DNA from: Lachnospiraceae bacterium
Lineage (GTDB): Bacteria; Bacillota_A; Clostridia; Lachnospirales; Lachnospiraceae
Direction: 5' to 3'
Assembly: GCA_017516285.1 (NCBI GenBank)
Contig: JAFXDD010000002.1
Location: forward strand, 1-62,082
Length of the DNA stretch: 62,082 nt
The position numbers were made by a program, and so were the translations under genes. Of the stretch, positions 44,010-53,492 are shown in pieces. Within the stretch, counting starts at the first letter, position 1. Each line of letters starts with the position of its first letter. The notes below the pieces were generated by a model. That model was not told where the DNA came from. It did no database searches and was given only the letters and a program-made list of their open reading frames with translations.

Positions 44010-44705
44010 TTATAGATAATTGATATTTTGTAAAGCTGCTAATATACAGCCATGCATTACCAGCACCAATATGCCGATAAAAAGTAACATTTGAAAGACC
44101 TGAAGCTGCATTTCCAGCGCTTCTTTTTTCTTACTAAGCTGCTGACGCTCCATTTCTTCCATTTGCACGCGGATGTCCTCCAAAAGCTTTACTGCGTATC
44201 CGGAATCCTGCATCTGCCTTAAAATCAGACAAAAACTATCCACGTAATGATTACGAAAGCTTTGCTCAAAAGCATCCAGAGAACGGTTCATATCCTCACC
44301 TGTAATAAGTCGCTCCCCGAGCCTGTGAAGTGCCTCTCTCAGACGCTTGTTTTTCATCAGACCCTCGCTTTCCAAAAGTGCCTGCTGAATGTGTAGTCCT
44401 GCCTCCAGCTGAACCGTAATGGTCTCATATAGCCACTTTAAATCCTTCAAAATCACCTCATTGTCCCTTTCATTGGACAAATACAAAATTATTGCAGGAA
44501 GGATAAGACCTGCTATAAATCCCAAAAGCCCTGCAAGGCCATGAAAGCCTATACCTATAAGGCAGCCTAAAAGCCCTGTAATACTGCTGCCCAAAAGAAA
44601 ATGCCTTGCACTGCGGTAAACCATAAGCTCCGGCATGGTTTCTCCACCATGTCCCTTCAAAAAGGCTTCTATTTCCTCAATAAACTCTTTTACAAACTGT
44701 TTCAT
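44010..44705 (-). CDS. TadC-like inner-membrane platform protein
   Basis: 231 residues of the T2SSF/GspF class. Two hydrophobic hairpins (about 33-80) precede a cytoplasmic helical GspF domain (about 90-205), closed by a C-terminal helix (LLFIGILVLVMHGCILA). With TadB it forms the membrane platform driven by TadA. It is shorter than proteobacterial TadC, as is usual in Clostridia. Three bases separate it from tadB. Confidence 0.75.
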   Translation of the reverse strand: MKQFVKEFIEEIEAFLKGHGGETMPELMVYRSARHFLLGSSITGLLGCLIGIGFHGLAGLLGFIAGLILPAIILYLSNERDNEVILKDLKWLYETITVQLEAGLHIQQALLESEGLMKNKRLREALHRLGERLITGEDMNRSLDAFEQSFRNHYVDSFCLILRQMQDSGYAVKLLEDIRVQMEEMERQQLSKKKEALEMQLQVFQMLLFIGILVLVMHGCILAALQNINYL

Positions 44706-44708
44706 AGC

Positions 44709-45665
44709 CTACTCCTTTTCATAGACGCCTATTTTCCAGAAAAACAGGGCAATAATACCTGCCATGTAAATGGTACACCCCTTGCTGACTGCATTTCCCC
44801 ACAAAAGCTCCATAGCCGGCATGTCCAAAAAATTGCTGAGTACCAGCACAATAGCCAGACTAAGAAATACAATAGCACCCATTTCCACCTGTGCCGTGTG
44901 CTTAATGCTCTGTCTTTCCTTCTTGGAGGACAAATACACCTGTATGCTTTTGCGGGAGGTACGAAATACAAAGTGATAATCACTGTTGTACATGCTGCAC
45001 ACACTCAGGTTATGTATGAACTCCTGCCACTTAGGATGCTCTAAGGTCACCTTTAGCTGTTCTAAAATCATGCGACTTGACCACCCTTGCTTTAAGTGAC
45101 GGTCAATTCCCGAAAGTGCATGCCCTATCGGTCCTTTCAAATACATGCTGCAGCTTGTGAGAATGGCAATCGGCTCCTCACCGGTAACAGCAAAGCTTTC
45201 TGTCACATTTATCAGCTCCAGCAAATAGCGCTCCGTCATCCGCAAACGCCTGCGGCGTAATACCGCCAGAAGCTCTGTCAGAAAGACACACAACCCCATA
45301 CTGCATAAAGCAGCCTTCCACAAACTGCCCATCAGGAAATTGGCAAGCATAAAAACACTGCCAGCTGTCATAGAGCAACACAACAGCCACACCTTTGCAC
45401 TGACAAAGGGAAAGTAACCTCGAATACCACTGTAAAAAAGCAGCAGCTCCAGCCTGTCCCATAGCTTTCTGCTGGTCACCTCCGGCAGCACACGCAGACG
45501 CACCTGTCTGGCTTCCTCTGTGAGAAAATGCTCTGTATAGATGATGATTTCCTGTACACCAACATCCCACAGCCAGCCTGTCAGCCAAAAGAAGCCCGAC
45601 AACAAGAGTAAAAAAATACTTACATTAAGTGCGACGCTCATGCTCCGCCTCCCTTTCATAGACAT
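44709..45665 (-). CDS. TadB-like inner-membrane platform protein
   Basis: 318 residues. N-terminal helix (about 10-30), a hydrophobic pair (about 85-150), a cytoplasmic GspF-like helical domain (about 155-250) and C-terminal helices (about 255-315). Typical of TadB. It overlaps the end of the tadA gene by 41 bases; the first ATG is kept because no better ribosome site was seen further in. Confidence 0.72.
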   Translation of the reverse strand: MSMKGRRSMSVALNVSIFLLLLSGFFWLTGWLWDVGVQEIIIYTEHFLTEEARQVRLRVLPEVTSRKLWDRLELLLFYSGIRGYFPFVSAKVWLLCCSMTAGSVFMLANFLMGSLWKAALCSMGLCVFLTELLAVLRRRRLRMTERYLLELINVTESFAVTGEEPIAILTSCSMYLKGPIGHALSGIDRHLKQGWSSRMILEQLKVTLEHPKWQEFIHNLSVCSMYNSDYHFVFRTSRKSIQVYLSSKKERQSIKHTAQVEMGAIVFLSLAIVLVLSNFLDMPAMELLWGNAVSKGCTIYMAGIIALFFWKIGVYEKE

Positions 45666-46650
45666 TTCTGGTGGTCAAGGCTCCCTTATCGTCCAACTTT
45701 ACTTCGGTAATAGTGTCCAACTTAAAGTCCTTCATGTAGCACACCGTAGAAATACAACCCAACATTTTCTTGATTTCCTCCTGACTGTAGTCAGACTCAT
45801 ACTTTACATAATCAGCCAGCTTGTACAGGGCAGCCTCGCCATTCTGACCATGTAAAGTAGCAAGACCCAAATGACCTGTATAGGCCGCATTGAGAAAATA
45901 CAGAGCTTCTGCACCCTTGATTTCACCGATTACGATGTAATCCAAATCAAGCAACAGGGCATTGATGCTCAGCTCCTTCAATCCATAACGGACCTTGCTT
46001 TCTCCCTTTTGCTCCAGAATATGCTGGAACATCATATCCGGATGCACTTTACTGAAAAGCTCTTCGTTCTCCTGAATAACCAGCACGGACTTATCCCGCG
46101 GTATTTCATCAAGAAGGGCATTTAACAGCGTGGTCTTTCCACTGGCACCCTTTCCCGCAATTAATACATAGCCCTTACGAATCTGCTTTTTTAAATACTC
46201 AGCATGCTCCTTAGACAGCATACCAAGCTCCTGCAAATCCTTCAGACTCTGCTTTTCCTTGGGGATTTTCCGTATATGAATATACGGCGTGTCCATCGAG
46301 TTAATGATGGACTGACTGATGTTGAAGCGCAGGATAAAATCCCGGTTACTGTATTTATCCGTAAAGCTCTGCATGGCATGGGCTCTGGATATGCTGACCT
46401 GATTTTTGGCCGCCACAAATTCCGTAAACTGCTTCAACTCCTGAGGGCTCTTAAAGCACACTGCGCTATCCTCGCGCTGTCCAAGGCGCTTTACCCGAAC
46501 CCTGTCATAGGAAATAATCTTGATGTCCGAAATTTCCCTGTCTTTGATCAGGGGCTCCAGAACGTGGTATCCACTAAAGTAGGTAAAGGGCTCTTCTCGG
46601 ACTGCAAACGCTTTACCCGGTTCCGGAAATTCTGCTTTAAATTTTTGCAT
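45625..46650 (-). CDS. TadA/CpaF-type pilus assembly ATPase
   Basis: 341 residues, a hexameric secretion ATPase powering pilus extension. It has an N-terminal domain (about 20-150), the P-loop LIAGKGASGKTTLLNALL (about 170), an Asp box and Walker B-like LDYIVIGEIKGAEA, and the His box TGHLGLATLHGQN. The start at 46650 has AAGGAGG upstream; the longer reading crosses the promoter element. At 341 residues it is shorter than proteobacterial CpaF (about 450), lacking the long N-terminal helical extension. First gene of the tad operon. Confidence 0.9.
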   Translation of the reverse strand: MQKFKAEFPEPGKAFAVREEPFTYFSGYHVLEPLIKDREISDIKIISYDRVRVKRLGQREDSAVCFKSPQELKQFTEFVAAKNQVSISRAHAMQSFTDKYSNRDFILRFNISQSIINSMDTPYIHIRKIPKEKQSLKDLQELGMLSKEHAEYLKKQIRKGYVLIAGKGASGKTTLLNALLDEIPRDKSVLVIQENEELFSKVHPDMMFQHILEQKGESKVRYGLKELSINALLLDLDYIVIGEIKGAEALYFLNAAYTGHLGLATLHGQNGEAALYKLADYVKYESDYSQEEIKKMLGCISTVCYMKDFKLDTITEVKLDDKGALTTRNVYEREAEHERRT

Positions 46651-46665
46651 AAAAAATAACCTCCT

Positions 46666-46722
46666 TATTACCATATAGGCATTAGGAGGCCATTTTGTCA
46701 CAAAAAATTTTAAATTTTTTCA
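46666..46722 (-). promoter_or_regulatory. Promoter-like element B of the tad operon, shared with 17028-17085
   Basis: On the minus strand GTGACA (46696-46701), an 18-base spacer containing TAATGCC, then TATATG (46672-46677), about 22 bases before the tadA start and next to its ribosome site. Very similar to element A ahead of the Rpn gene, with conserved spacing. Possibly read by a non-housekeeping sigma factor, or bound by a common regulator. Confidence 0.6.
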
Positions 46723-46732
46723 AAAAAATTTT

Positions 46733-47278
46733 TTAATAGATAATTCCGGAGCCGATTTCGGCTGATTTCTGCTCGTTTACCAGCTTTTCGATAATTTTCA
46801 ACCCAAAACCAATTGCGCATCCCATGCCGCGGGCGGTAATAATATGACCATCTGCCTCACAGGAATTGTAACTAACCAAGGCCCCCGTAAGCTCCTCTTC
46901 AAAGCCCGGATAACAGCAGGCCTTCTTACCCTGTAATACGCCCAGATGTCCAAATACAGACGGTGCTGCACAAATAGCCGCAATATACCTGCCATCGGAC
47001 GCAAAAGCCTTTACCTGCTCCATAAGCACCGGAACTTTCTCCAGATTACGCGTACCAGGCATACCACCCGGTAAAACAATCATATCTAACTCATCAAAAT
47101 TTACATCTGCCAAAAACTTATCCATTATTACCGGAATCTGATGAGAACCGGTTACCTGTAAGGAATCCGTTACAGAAACCATCTCAACCTCAATACCCGC
47201 ACGACGGCACAAATCCACGACCGTCAAGCCTTCTATTTCTTCATAGCCTTCTGCAAAAAAGACTGCAATTTTTTTCAT
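46733..47278 (-). CDS. DJ-1/PfpI-family protein
   Basis: 181 residues. The nucleophile elbow AAICAAPSVFG holds the conserved Cys (about 103) and EEIEGLT near the N-terminus supplies the partner Glu. Members act as glyoxalase-like deglycases or redox chaperones (YajL type). Single-gene unit upstream of the tad promoter; a link to pili is not implied. Confidence 0.9.
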   Translation of the reverse strand: MKKIAVFFAEGYEEIEGLTVVDLCRRAGIEVEMVSVTDSLQVTGSHQIPVIMDKFLADVNFDELDMIVLPGGMPGTRNLEKVPVLMEQVKAFASDGRYIAAICAAPSVFGHLGVLQGKKACCYPGFEEELTGALVSYNSCEADGHIITARGMGCAIGFGLKIIEKLVNEQKSAEIGSGIIY

Positions 47279-47338
47279 ATTGAATACCTGCCTTTCTTTG
47301 TGTTATGATATGATAATAACCCCTAAAGGAGCTTTACC

Positions 47339-47833
47339 ATGGAAATCGAAAGAAAATTTTTAATAAAAGCCTTACCGGAAAACCTGTCAGACTATCCCTG
47401 CCTTGAAATTGAACAGGGCTACCTGAACACAAACCCTGTGCTTCGCATCCGCAAGCAGAATGACCAATACTTCCTGACCTATAAGGGAAAGGGTATGCTT
47501 GCCAGAGAAGAATATAATCTCCCTCTGAACGCAGAAAGCTATGCACACTTAAGCACCAAATGCGACGGTAATATTATTTCAAAAAAACGCTATCTGATAC
47601 CATTAAACACTCCCGTCTTTACAGACGATTGTCCCGAGGCGCTTATGCCTGAAAGCCTTACCATCGAACTGGACGTGTTTAACGCCCCATTTGCGCCTTT
47701 AATCATGGCAGAGGTAGAGTTCGCCACCTTAGAGGCTGCAAAGGCCTTTATGCCCCCGAATTGGTTCTCTGAGGACGTCACAAACAATCCGGAGTACCAC
47801 AATTCCAATATGAGCCGTAAGGTTTTTGATTAA
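47339..47833 (+). CDS. CYTH-domain triphosphate tunnel protein
   Basis: 164 residues. The N-terminal ExExK motif is seen as Glu2-Ile-Glu4-Arg-Lys6, followed by beta strands lining the tunnel, with basic residues in LRIRKQ and LTYKGKG. The family hydrolyses inorganic triphosphate or thiamine triphosphate; adenylate-cyclase activity is less likely. AAAGGAG precedes the ATG. Its stop codon ends two bases before the malQ stop codon on the other strand. Confidence 0.88.
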   Translation: MEIERKFLIKALPENLSDYPCLEIEQGYLNTNPVLRIRKQNDQYFLTYKGKGMLAREEYNLPLNAESYAHLSTKCDGNIISKKRYLIPLNTPVFTDDCPEALMPESLTIELDVFNAPFAPLIMAEVEFATLEAAKAFMPPNWFSEDVTNNPEYHNSNMSRKVFD

Positions 47834-47835
47834 TT

Positions 47836-49314
47836 CTATCTGCCATACATTTTAACCAGCTTCGCAATGCGGGCTGCCAGCTCATCATACCGGGCGGTAA
47901 CCCCCTTATTCATACGCCATTTCCAGTTATCCCCGGTGCTGCCCGGCTCATTCATACGGGCTCTGTCATCCAGCTCCAGATAATCCTGCATCGGAATGAC
48001 ACAAGTATCTGCCACACTCATCATGGCCAGCTTAATCATTCCCTGACAAGCATTTCTCCAGGAGGTAATCCCTGCATATTCCTCTAAAAATTCACGATCC
48101 TCCCTAGTCAGACCAAGATACCATCCAAGGGTGGTCTGATTGTCATGGGTGCCGGTATAAATCACACTGTTTTTAATATGATTTTGAGGCAGATAAGCAC
48201 TGTCACTTTCCTCATAAAAAGCAAACTGGAACACCTTCATGCCGGGGTATCCGCTGTCCTTTAGCAGCTCTTCCACTTCCGGTGTCAAAAGTCCCAAATC
48301 CTCCGCAATGATTTCCTTGTCACCAAGTGCCTCTCTGATAGCTTTAAAAAGCTCCATACCGGGTCCCTTTACCCACTGACCATTCATGGCAGTTTCTTCC
48401 CCTGCAGGAATGCTGTAATAGGCCTCAAAGCCCCTGAAATGGTCAATACGAACGATATCGTAACGCTTAAAGGAATGCTGCATACGCTTCACCCACCAGG
48501 CATAACCTGTGCTGTGATGATAGTCCCAACGGTACAAAGGATTGCCCCACAGCTGACCGGTCTCTGAAAAAGCATCCGGCGGACAGCCTGCCACGGCAAG
48601 AGGCATGTTTTTCTCATCCAGCTGAAACAACTCCGGAGCAGCCCACACCTCGGTACTGTCAAAAGCCACATAAATAGGCACATCTCCGATAATCTTGATA
48701 CCTGCTTCGTTAGCATACGTCTTTAAAGCACTCCACTGCTTATCAAATACATACTGTACAAATTCATAAAAAAGAATATCTTCCATGCATTCTTTTCTGT
48801 ACCTGGCTAAAGCTGCTTCCTTACGCAGGAGAATATCCTCCTCCCACTCACTAAAGCATGCTCCGCCATGGGCATTTTTCACTGCCATAAACAAGGCATA
48901 GTCCACCACCCAGTCATAGTTATGTACAATAAATTCCAGAAAAGCTTCGTCCTTTTCCAAATCCGTTCTGGAAAAAGCAATTCTCAAGGCCTTGAATTTA
49001 GAAGTATACATATGACCATAGTCCACATACTCCTCATGACCGCCCCAATCCAGGGCATCACATTCCTCTTTGGTAAGAAGCCCCTCCTCTATCAGAGCTT
49101 CCAAATCGATAAAATACGGATTGCCTGCAAAAGTAGAAAAGGACTGATAAGGACTGTCTCCATAACCGGTAGGTCCTAAGGGTAAAATCTGCCACAGCTT
49201 TTGACCGGACGCCTTTAAAAAGTCCACAAAATCATACGCCGCCTTTGAAAACGTACCGATACCGTACGCTCCCGGCAGACTGGAAATCGGCATTAATATA
49301 CCGCTTCTACGCAT
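47836..49314 (-). CDS. malQ: 4-alpha-glucanotransferase (GH77)
   Basis: 492 residues, cytoplasmic amylomaltase for maltodextrin or glycogen turnover. MRRSGILMPISSLPGAYGIG starts the family signature; the nucleophile Asp lies in IVRIDHFRGFEAYY, the acid Glu in IIAEDLGLL and the third carboxylate in TGTHDNQTTLGW. Overlaps the end of the GT2 gene by 8 bases. Confidence 0.96.
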   Translation of the reverse strand: MRRSGILMPISSLPGAYGIGTFSKAAYDFVDFLKASGQKLWQILPLGPTGYGDSPYQSFSTFAGNPYFIDLEALIEEGLLTKEECDALDWGGHEEYVDYGHMYTSKFKALRIAFSRTDLEKDEAFLEFIVHNYDWVVDYALFMAVKNAHGGACFSEWEEDILLRKEAALARYRKECMEDILFYEFVQYVFDKQWSALKTYANEAGIKIIGDVPIYVAFDSTEVWAAPELFQLDEKNMPLAVAGCPPDAFSETGQLWGNPLYRWDYHHSTGYAWWVKRMQHSFKRYDIVRIDHFRGFEAYYSIPAGEETAMNGQWVKGPGMELFKAIREALGDKEIIAEDLGLLTPEVEELLKDSGYPGMKVFQFAFYEESDSAYLPQNHIKNSVIYTGTHDNQTTLGWYLGLTREDREFLEEYAGITSWRNACQGMIKLAMMSVADTCVIPMQDYLELDDRARMNEPGSTGDNWKWRMNKGVTARYDELAARIAKLVKMYGR

Positions 49315-50251
49315 TTTCGTGTTCCTCCAATGCTCTCTTAGTCATCTCTGTATATTTATATTCGAAATCCCTGCGTTCCGTATGACAGCTTTCAGACAAA
49401 ATCAATCCTGCAAACAAGGATTGGAGGGATGCTATTACCATAAAACCGCTGACAATCAGTGTAGGAAAACGTGGTACAAGACCAGTTGCAAAATACTCTA
49501 CAAGAACCGGAACAAACAATACCGCTGCCAATGCAAACAGCAATAAACTCAGCGCTCCAAAGAAATAAAATGGTCTGTAATTTTTAAACAATTGCAAAAT
49601 TTTAAATAATACCTTAGCACCGTCAGAGTAAGTATTTAACTTAGACTCTGAGCCCTCCGGCCTGTCACGATAATCCACGATAACATTTTCCACCTGCAGA
49701 TTGTAATTAACTGCATGAATGGTCATTTCCGTCTCAATTTCAAAGCCCGTAGAAATAACAGGGAAGGTCTTGACAAAAGCATAATTAAAGGCTCTGTAAC
49801 CGGTCATAATATCCTTTATATCGGACTTAAACAGCACATTAATGCTTTTACGCACAATGCTGTTGCCAAAATTGTGGAAAGGACGCTTATTTTCCTCAAA
49901 ATATGTAGAGGAAAGCCTGTCACCGACTACCATATCCGCATGCTTATGAAGCACCAAATCCACCATCTCTCTGGCATGCTCCAAAGGATAGGTGTCATCT
50001 CCGTCAATCATCAGATAACACTCTGCCTCAATTTCACGAAACATACGACGGATTACATTGCCCTTGCCCTGCTTGTACTCATAACGAATGACAGCACCGG
50101 CCTCTCTGGCAATTTCCACCGTGCGGTCCTTGGAATTGTTGTCATACACATAGACCGTAGCCTCCGGCAATGCCGCATAGGCGTCACGCACTACCTTTCC
50201 TATAGTCTGTTCCTCATTGTAGCATGGAATTAAAACTGCTATTTTATCCAT
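49307..50251 (-). CDS. Family 2 glycosyltransferase, membrane-anchored
   Basis: 314 residues. The GT-A domain (about 1-225) has LIPCYNEEQTIGKV and the metal-binding IDGDDTYP. Two C-terminal helices (about 230-290) anchor it, as in polyprenyl-phosphate sugar transferases such as DPM1-like or YkcC-like enzymes. It probably loads a sugar from a nucleotide donor onto a lipid carrier; acceptor unknown. Precedes and overlaps malQ. Confidence 0.88.
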   Translation of the reverse strand: MDKIAVLIPCYNEEQTIGKVVRDAYAALPEATVYVYDNNSKDRTVEIAREAGAVIRYEYKQGKGNVIRRMFREIEAECYLMIDGDDTYPLEHAREMVDLVLHKHADMVVGDRLSSTYFEENKRPFHNFGNSIVRKSINVLFKSDIKDIMTGYRAFNYAFVKTFPVISTGFEIETEMTIHAVNYNLQVENVIVDYRDRPEGSESKLNTYSDGAKVLFKILQLFKNYRPFYFFGALSLLLFALAAVLFVPVLVEYFATGLVPRFPTLIVSGFMVIASLQSLFAGLILSESCHTERRDFEYKYTEMTKRALEEHENA

Positions 50252-50290
50252 AAAATCTCCTTTTGCCTCTAGGGCTTTGTAATGATTTCT

Positions 50291-51523
50291 TTATCGTCTT
50301 ACCAAATGCGCCGGAAGTCCGTCCTTGAATATCGGATACAACTCTCCCTGAATCAGCGGACGCAGATAAGTCAGAAACGCCTCTGTAATCTGACTGCCGT
50401 CCTCAGTAATAAAGTGCTGCGGTACCATCTTCTCCTGATTTGCTATGGCATGAATATCAAAGGCTGCGGTCTCGCACTTGTAAGGTTCACCAGCCACTCT
50501 GTTCAACGTAATCATCACACCGGTCTGGCCCTCTGCAGCTGCCTGTACCCCTGCAAAACCTGCTGCAAATGCCTCGTCAATGTCTGTCAAAGATGCAATA
50601 TGGGTAGCTGCACGCTGCAGTAGGGACGGTTCAATGACTCTTGCCTTAATCCCGGTACGCTTCTCTACAATATCAGCCAAGGTAGCGCAACTGCCTGCTA
50701 CCTGCTTATGACCGAAAACGTCCACATCCGTACTCTCTGCCGCATACTCACTGACAAACCTTCCGTCCGCAAGCTTCACGCCCTCACTGACTGCAATCAC
50801 CACAGAAGACTTCTGCGCCGCCAACACCTCTATCTTCGCTACAAAAGCATCAATGTCAAACACACGCTCCGGCAAATAAATAGCGTCCACACCGGTACAA
50901 TCCGGCCCCTTTGCAAGTCCTGCCGCTCCCGTAAGCCATCCCGCATGTCTGCCCATAATCTCCACCAAAATCAGCTTCGTCTTGCCTTCGTAAGCTTCGT
51001 TATCACGAATAATTTCCTTCAAGGAAGTAGCAATATACTTGGCTGCTGAGCCAAAGCCCGGACAATGATCCGTTACCGGCAAATCATTGTCAATGGTCTT
51101 TGGAATACCAACAAAACGCTGTGCCTTGCCATGCTCTGCGGCATAGTCGGAAAGCATCTTGACCGTATCCATAGAGTCATTGCCGCCCACATAAAGCATC
51201 ATCTGAATATCATACTTCTCCATGACAGCAAAAATCTGCTCGTAAATATCCTCATGCCCTTCCGGTACCGGCAGCTTATACCTGCAGGTTCCAAGGAAAG
51301 CCGCAGGAGTACGCTTCAAAAGCTCAATGCCTTCCTCCTCAGCAAGATACTCGTCCAAATCCAATAAATTCTCTTTTAAAAAGCCCTGGATGCCATTCAC
51401 CATACCATAAACCTTGACTGCACCAAGCTCCTTACCAGCCTTATACACTCCCGCTACGGAAGCATTAATTACTGCGGTAGGACCACCGGACTGCCCTACT
51501 ACGATATTACCTGTTACTTTCAT
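50291..51523 (-). CDS. pfp: 6-phosphofructokinase, probably PPi-dependent
   Basis: 410 residues. It phosphorylates fructose 6-phosphate. The phosphoryl-donor loop reads GGNDSMDT, where ATP enzymes have GGDGS and PPi enzymes GGDDS, and PKTIDNDL has the Lys (for Gly) that marks PPi-type enzymes. VEIMGRHAGWL is the substrate block. The Asn in the donor loop is noteworthy, so donor choice needs assay. In a minus-strand run with nadE and malQ. Confidence 0.88.
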   Translation of the reverse strand: MKVTGNIVVGQSGGPTAVINASVAGVYKAGKELGAVKVYGMVNGIQGFLKENLLDLDEYLAEEEGIELLKRTPAAFLGTCRYKLPVPEGHEDIYEQIFAVMEKYDIQMMLYVGGNDSMDTVKMLSDYAAEHGKAQRFVGIPKTIDNDLPVTDHCPGFGSAAKYIATSLKEIIRDNEAYEGKTKLILVEIMGRHAGWLTGAAGLAKGPDCTGVDAIYLPERVFDIDAFVAKIEVLAAQKSSVVIAVSEGVKLADGRFVSEYAAESTDVDVFGHKQVAGSCATLADIVEKRTGIKARVIEPSLLQRAATHIASLTDIDEAFAAGFAGVQAAAEGQTGVMITLNRVAGEPYKCETAAFDIHAIANQEKMVPQHFITEDGSQITEAFLTYLRPLIQGELYPIFKDGLPAHLVRR

Positions 51524-51549
51524 AAATTTCCTCTCTTGTAATTAATTTC

Positions 51550-53466
51550 TTACAACCTCTCTAACTCCGCCATCCACAAGCTCATACAAGCATCACTTGG
51601 CATGCGCAGGTCGCCTCGTGGGCTCACTCCTACGCTTCCTACCTTTGGTCCATCCGGCAGGCAGCTGCGCTTAAACTGCTGTGTAAAGAAACGGCGATAG
51701 AAGGTCTTTAACCATTTTAGAATCGTTGCTTCATCGTATTGTCCTGCAAAGGCTTTGCACGCCACCCTATATACCTTAGAAGGGGTAAATCCGCAGCGCA
51801 GCATATAATACAGGAAGAAGTCGTGGAGCTCGTAAGGACCCACTAAATCCTCCGTCTTTTGGCTGATGGCACCGTCCACCGGCGGCAAGAGCTCAGGACT
51901 CACCGGCGTATCCAGTACGTCCAAAAGCACTCGATTTAACTCTGCGTTGCCACAGGTATCTGCATAATACTGCACCAGATGACGCACCAAGGTCTTTGGC
52001 ACACCGGCATTGACACCGTACATGGACATATGGTCGCCATTGTAGGTAGCCCAGCCAAGGGCCAGCTCGGACATATCACCGGTACCGATTACCATACCGT
52101 TTTCACGATTGGCAATATCCATCAATATCTGGGTACGTTCTCTGGCCTGTGCATTTTCGTATGTCACATTGTGATTGTCAATATCGTGGTTAATATCCTT
52201 AAAATGCACCGTTACCGCATTTTTAATATCTATTTCCTCCAAGGTCGCACCCAGAGTTCTGACCAGGGTGCAGGCATTATCGTAGGTTCTGTCGGTAGTG
52301 CCAAAGCCAGGCATGGTAATAGCATGAATACCGATTCTGTCAAGTCCCAGCAAATCAAATGCCCTGGCAGTCACTAACATAGCCAGCGTAGAGTCCAAGC
52401 CTCCGCTGATACCAATAACTGCATGCTTACAGTTTGTATGCTCCAGTCTTTTCTTTAAGCCATAGGCCTGAATAGACAAAATCTCCTCACAGCGCAGTGC
52501 ACGCTTGGTCACATCAGATGGCACAAAAGGCATTGGATCAAAATATCTTCCAAGAACTGTCTCCTGCTCAGCCAAGGTAAAATGAACATGTCGGTGTAAG
52601 CTAGCCTCCTCAGACTTGAAGGAGGACATGCCGCGCCTTTCATGACGTATTCTGTGAATATCCAGCTCTGCATAAATGGTCTCGCAAGTAAAACGCTTTG
52701 CTTCTGCAAGCATGGTACCATTTTCACAAATCATATTGTGACCGCCGAAAACCATATCCTGAGTGGACTCGCCCTCCCCGGCACTGCAGTAAATATAGCC
52801 TGCCATCAATCGTGCGGAAGTGAAGGTCACTAACATCTGACGGTAGGTGTCCTTGCCAACATTCTCATTGGATGCTGATAAATTTACAATGACATTAGCC
52901 CCTGCCAAACCATGACGCAGGGAAGGGGACATAGGTGCCCATAAATCTTCGCATATTTCACAGGCTACAGAAAGTCCTTTTAAGATGCCGTCCCTCACCT
53001 CAAATAAAATATCCGTCCCGAAAGGTACATACTTGCCATCAAAATAAATATCATCCGTAAGTTCATTGCCTTCCACAAAATATCGACCCTCATAAAATTC
53101 ATGATGCATTGGAATATAACGCTTTGGAATAAACCCTAAAACCTCACCTGCAAAAATTGCTGCAGCCACATTATACAGCTTGCCGTTTTTTTCCATAGGA
53201 AGCCCCACAAATATCAGAGCATCCATATTGGCTGTGGCAGACATAATATCTCTAAGGCCCTCTAAAGCAGCTTCCACCAATAATTCCTGGGCAAACAAAT
53301 CCTGACAGGTATAGCCCGTAATACAAAGCTCCGGCAGCACAATCATGCGTGCTCCCTGCCCATAAGCCTCTGTAATTTTTTCAATAATTGCTTTTGTATT
53401 AAATGATACATCAGCCACCTTAATCTTTGGAGTAGCTGCTGCTACCTTAATAAATCCGTGCTTCAT
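51550..53466 (-). CDS. nadE: Glutamine-dependent NAD+ synthetase
   Basis: 638 residues. The N-terminal nitrilase-type glutaminase (about 1-290) has Glu in LPELCITGYT and the nucleophile Cys in ACEICEDLW; the C-terminal synthetase has the PP-loop GISGGLDSTLAML (about 346-358). Ammonia from glutamine is channelled to deamido-NAD. Full length for the two-domain form. Confidence 0.96.
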   Translation of the reverse strand: MKHGFIKVAAATPKIKVADVSFNTKAIIEKITEAYGQGARMIVLPELCITGYTCQDLFAQELLVEAALEGLRDIMSATANMDALIFVGLPMEKNGKLYNVAAAIFAGEVLGFIPKRYIPMHHEFYEGRYFVEGNELTDDIYFDGKYVPFGTDILFEVRDGILKGLSVACEICEDLWAPMSPSLRHGLAGANVIVNLSASNENVGKDTYRQMLVTFTSARLMAGYIYCSAGEGESTQDMVFGGHNMICENGTMLAEAKRFTCETIYAELDIHRIRHERRGMSSFKSEEASLHRHVHFTLAEQETVLGRYFDPMPFVPSDVTKRALRCEEILSIQAYGLKKRLEHTNCKHAVIGISGGLDSTLAMLVTARAFDLLGLDRIGIHAITMPGFGTTDRTYDNACTLVRTLGATLEEIDIKNAVTVHFKDINHDIDNHNVTYENAQARERTQILMDIANRENGMVIGTGDMSELALGWATYNGDHMSMYGVNAGVPKTLVRHLVQYYADTCGNAELNRVLLDVLDTPVSPELLPPVDGAISQKTEDLVGPYELHDFFLYYMLRCGFTPSKVYRVACKAFAGQYDEATILKWLKTFYRRFFTQQFKRSCLPDGPKVGSVGVSPRGDLRMPSDACMSLWMAELERL

Positions 53467-53492
53467 ATGACTCTCCCGCCTTTTCAGGACTC

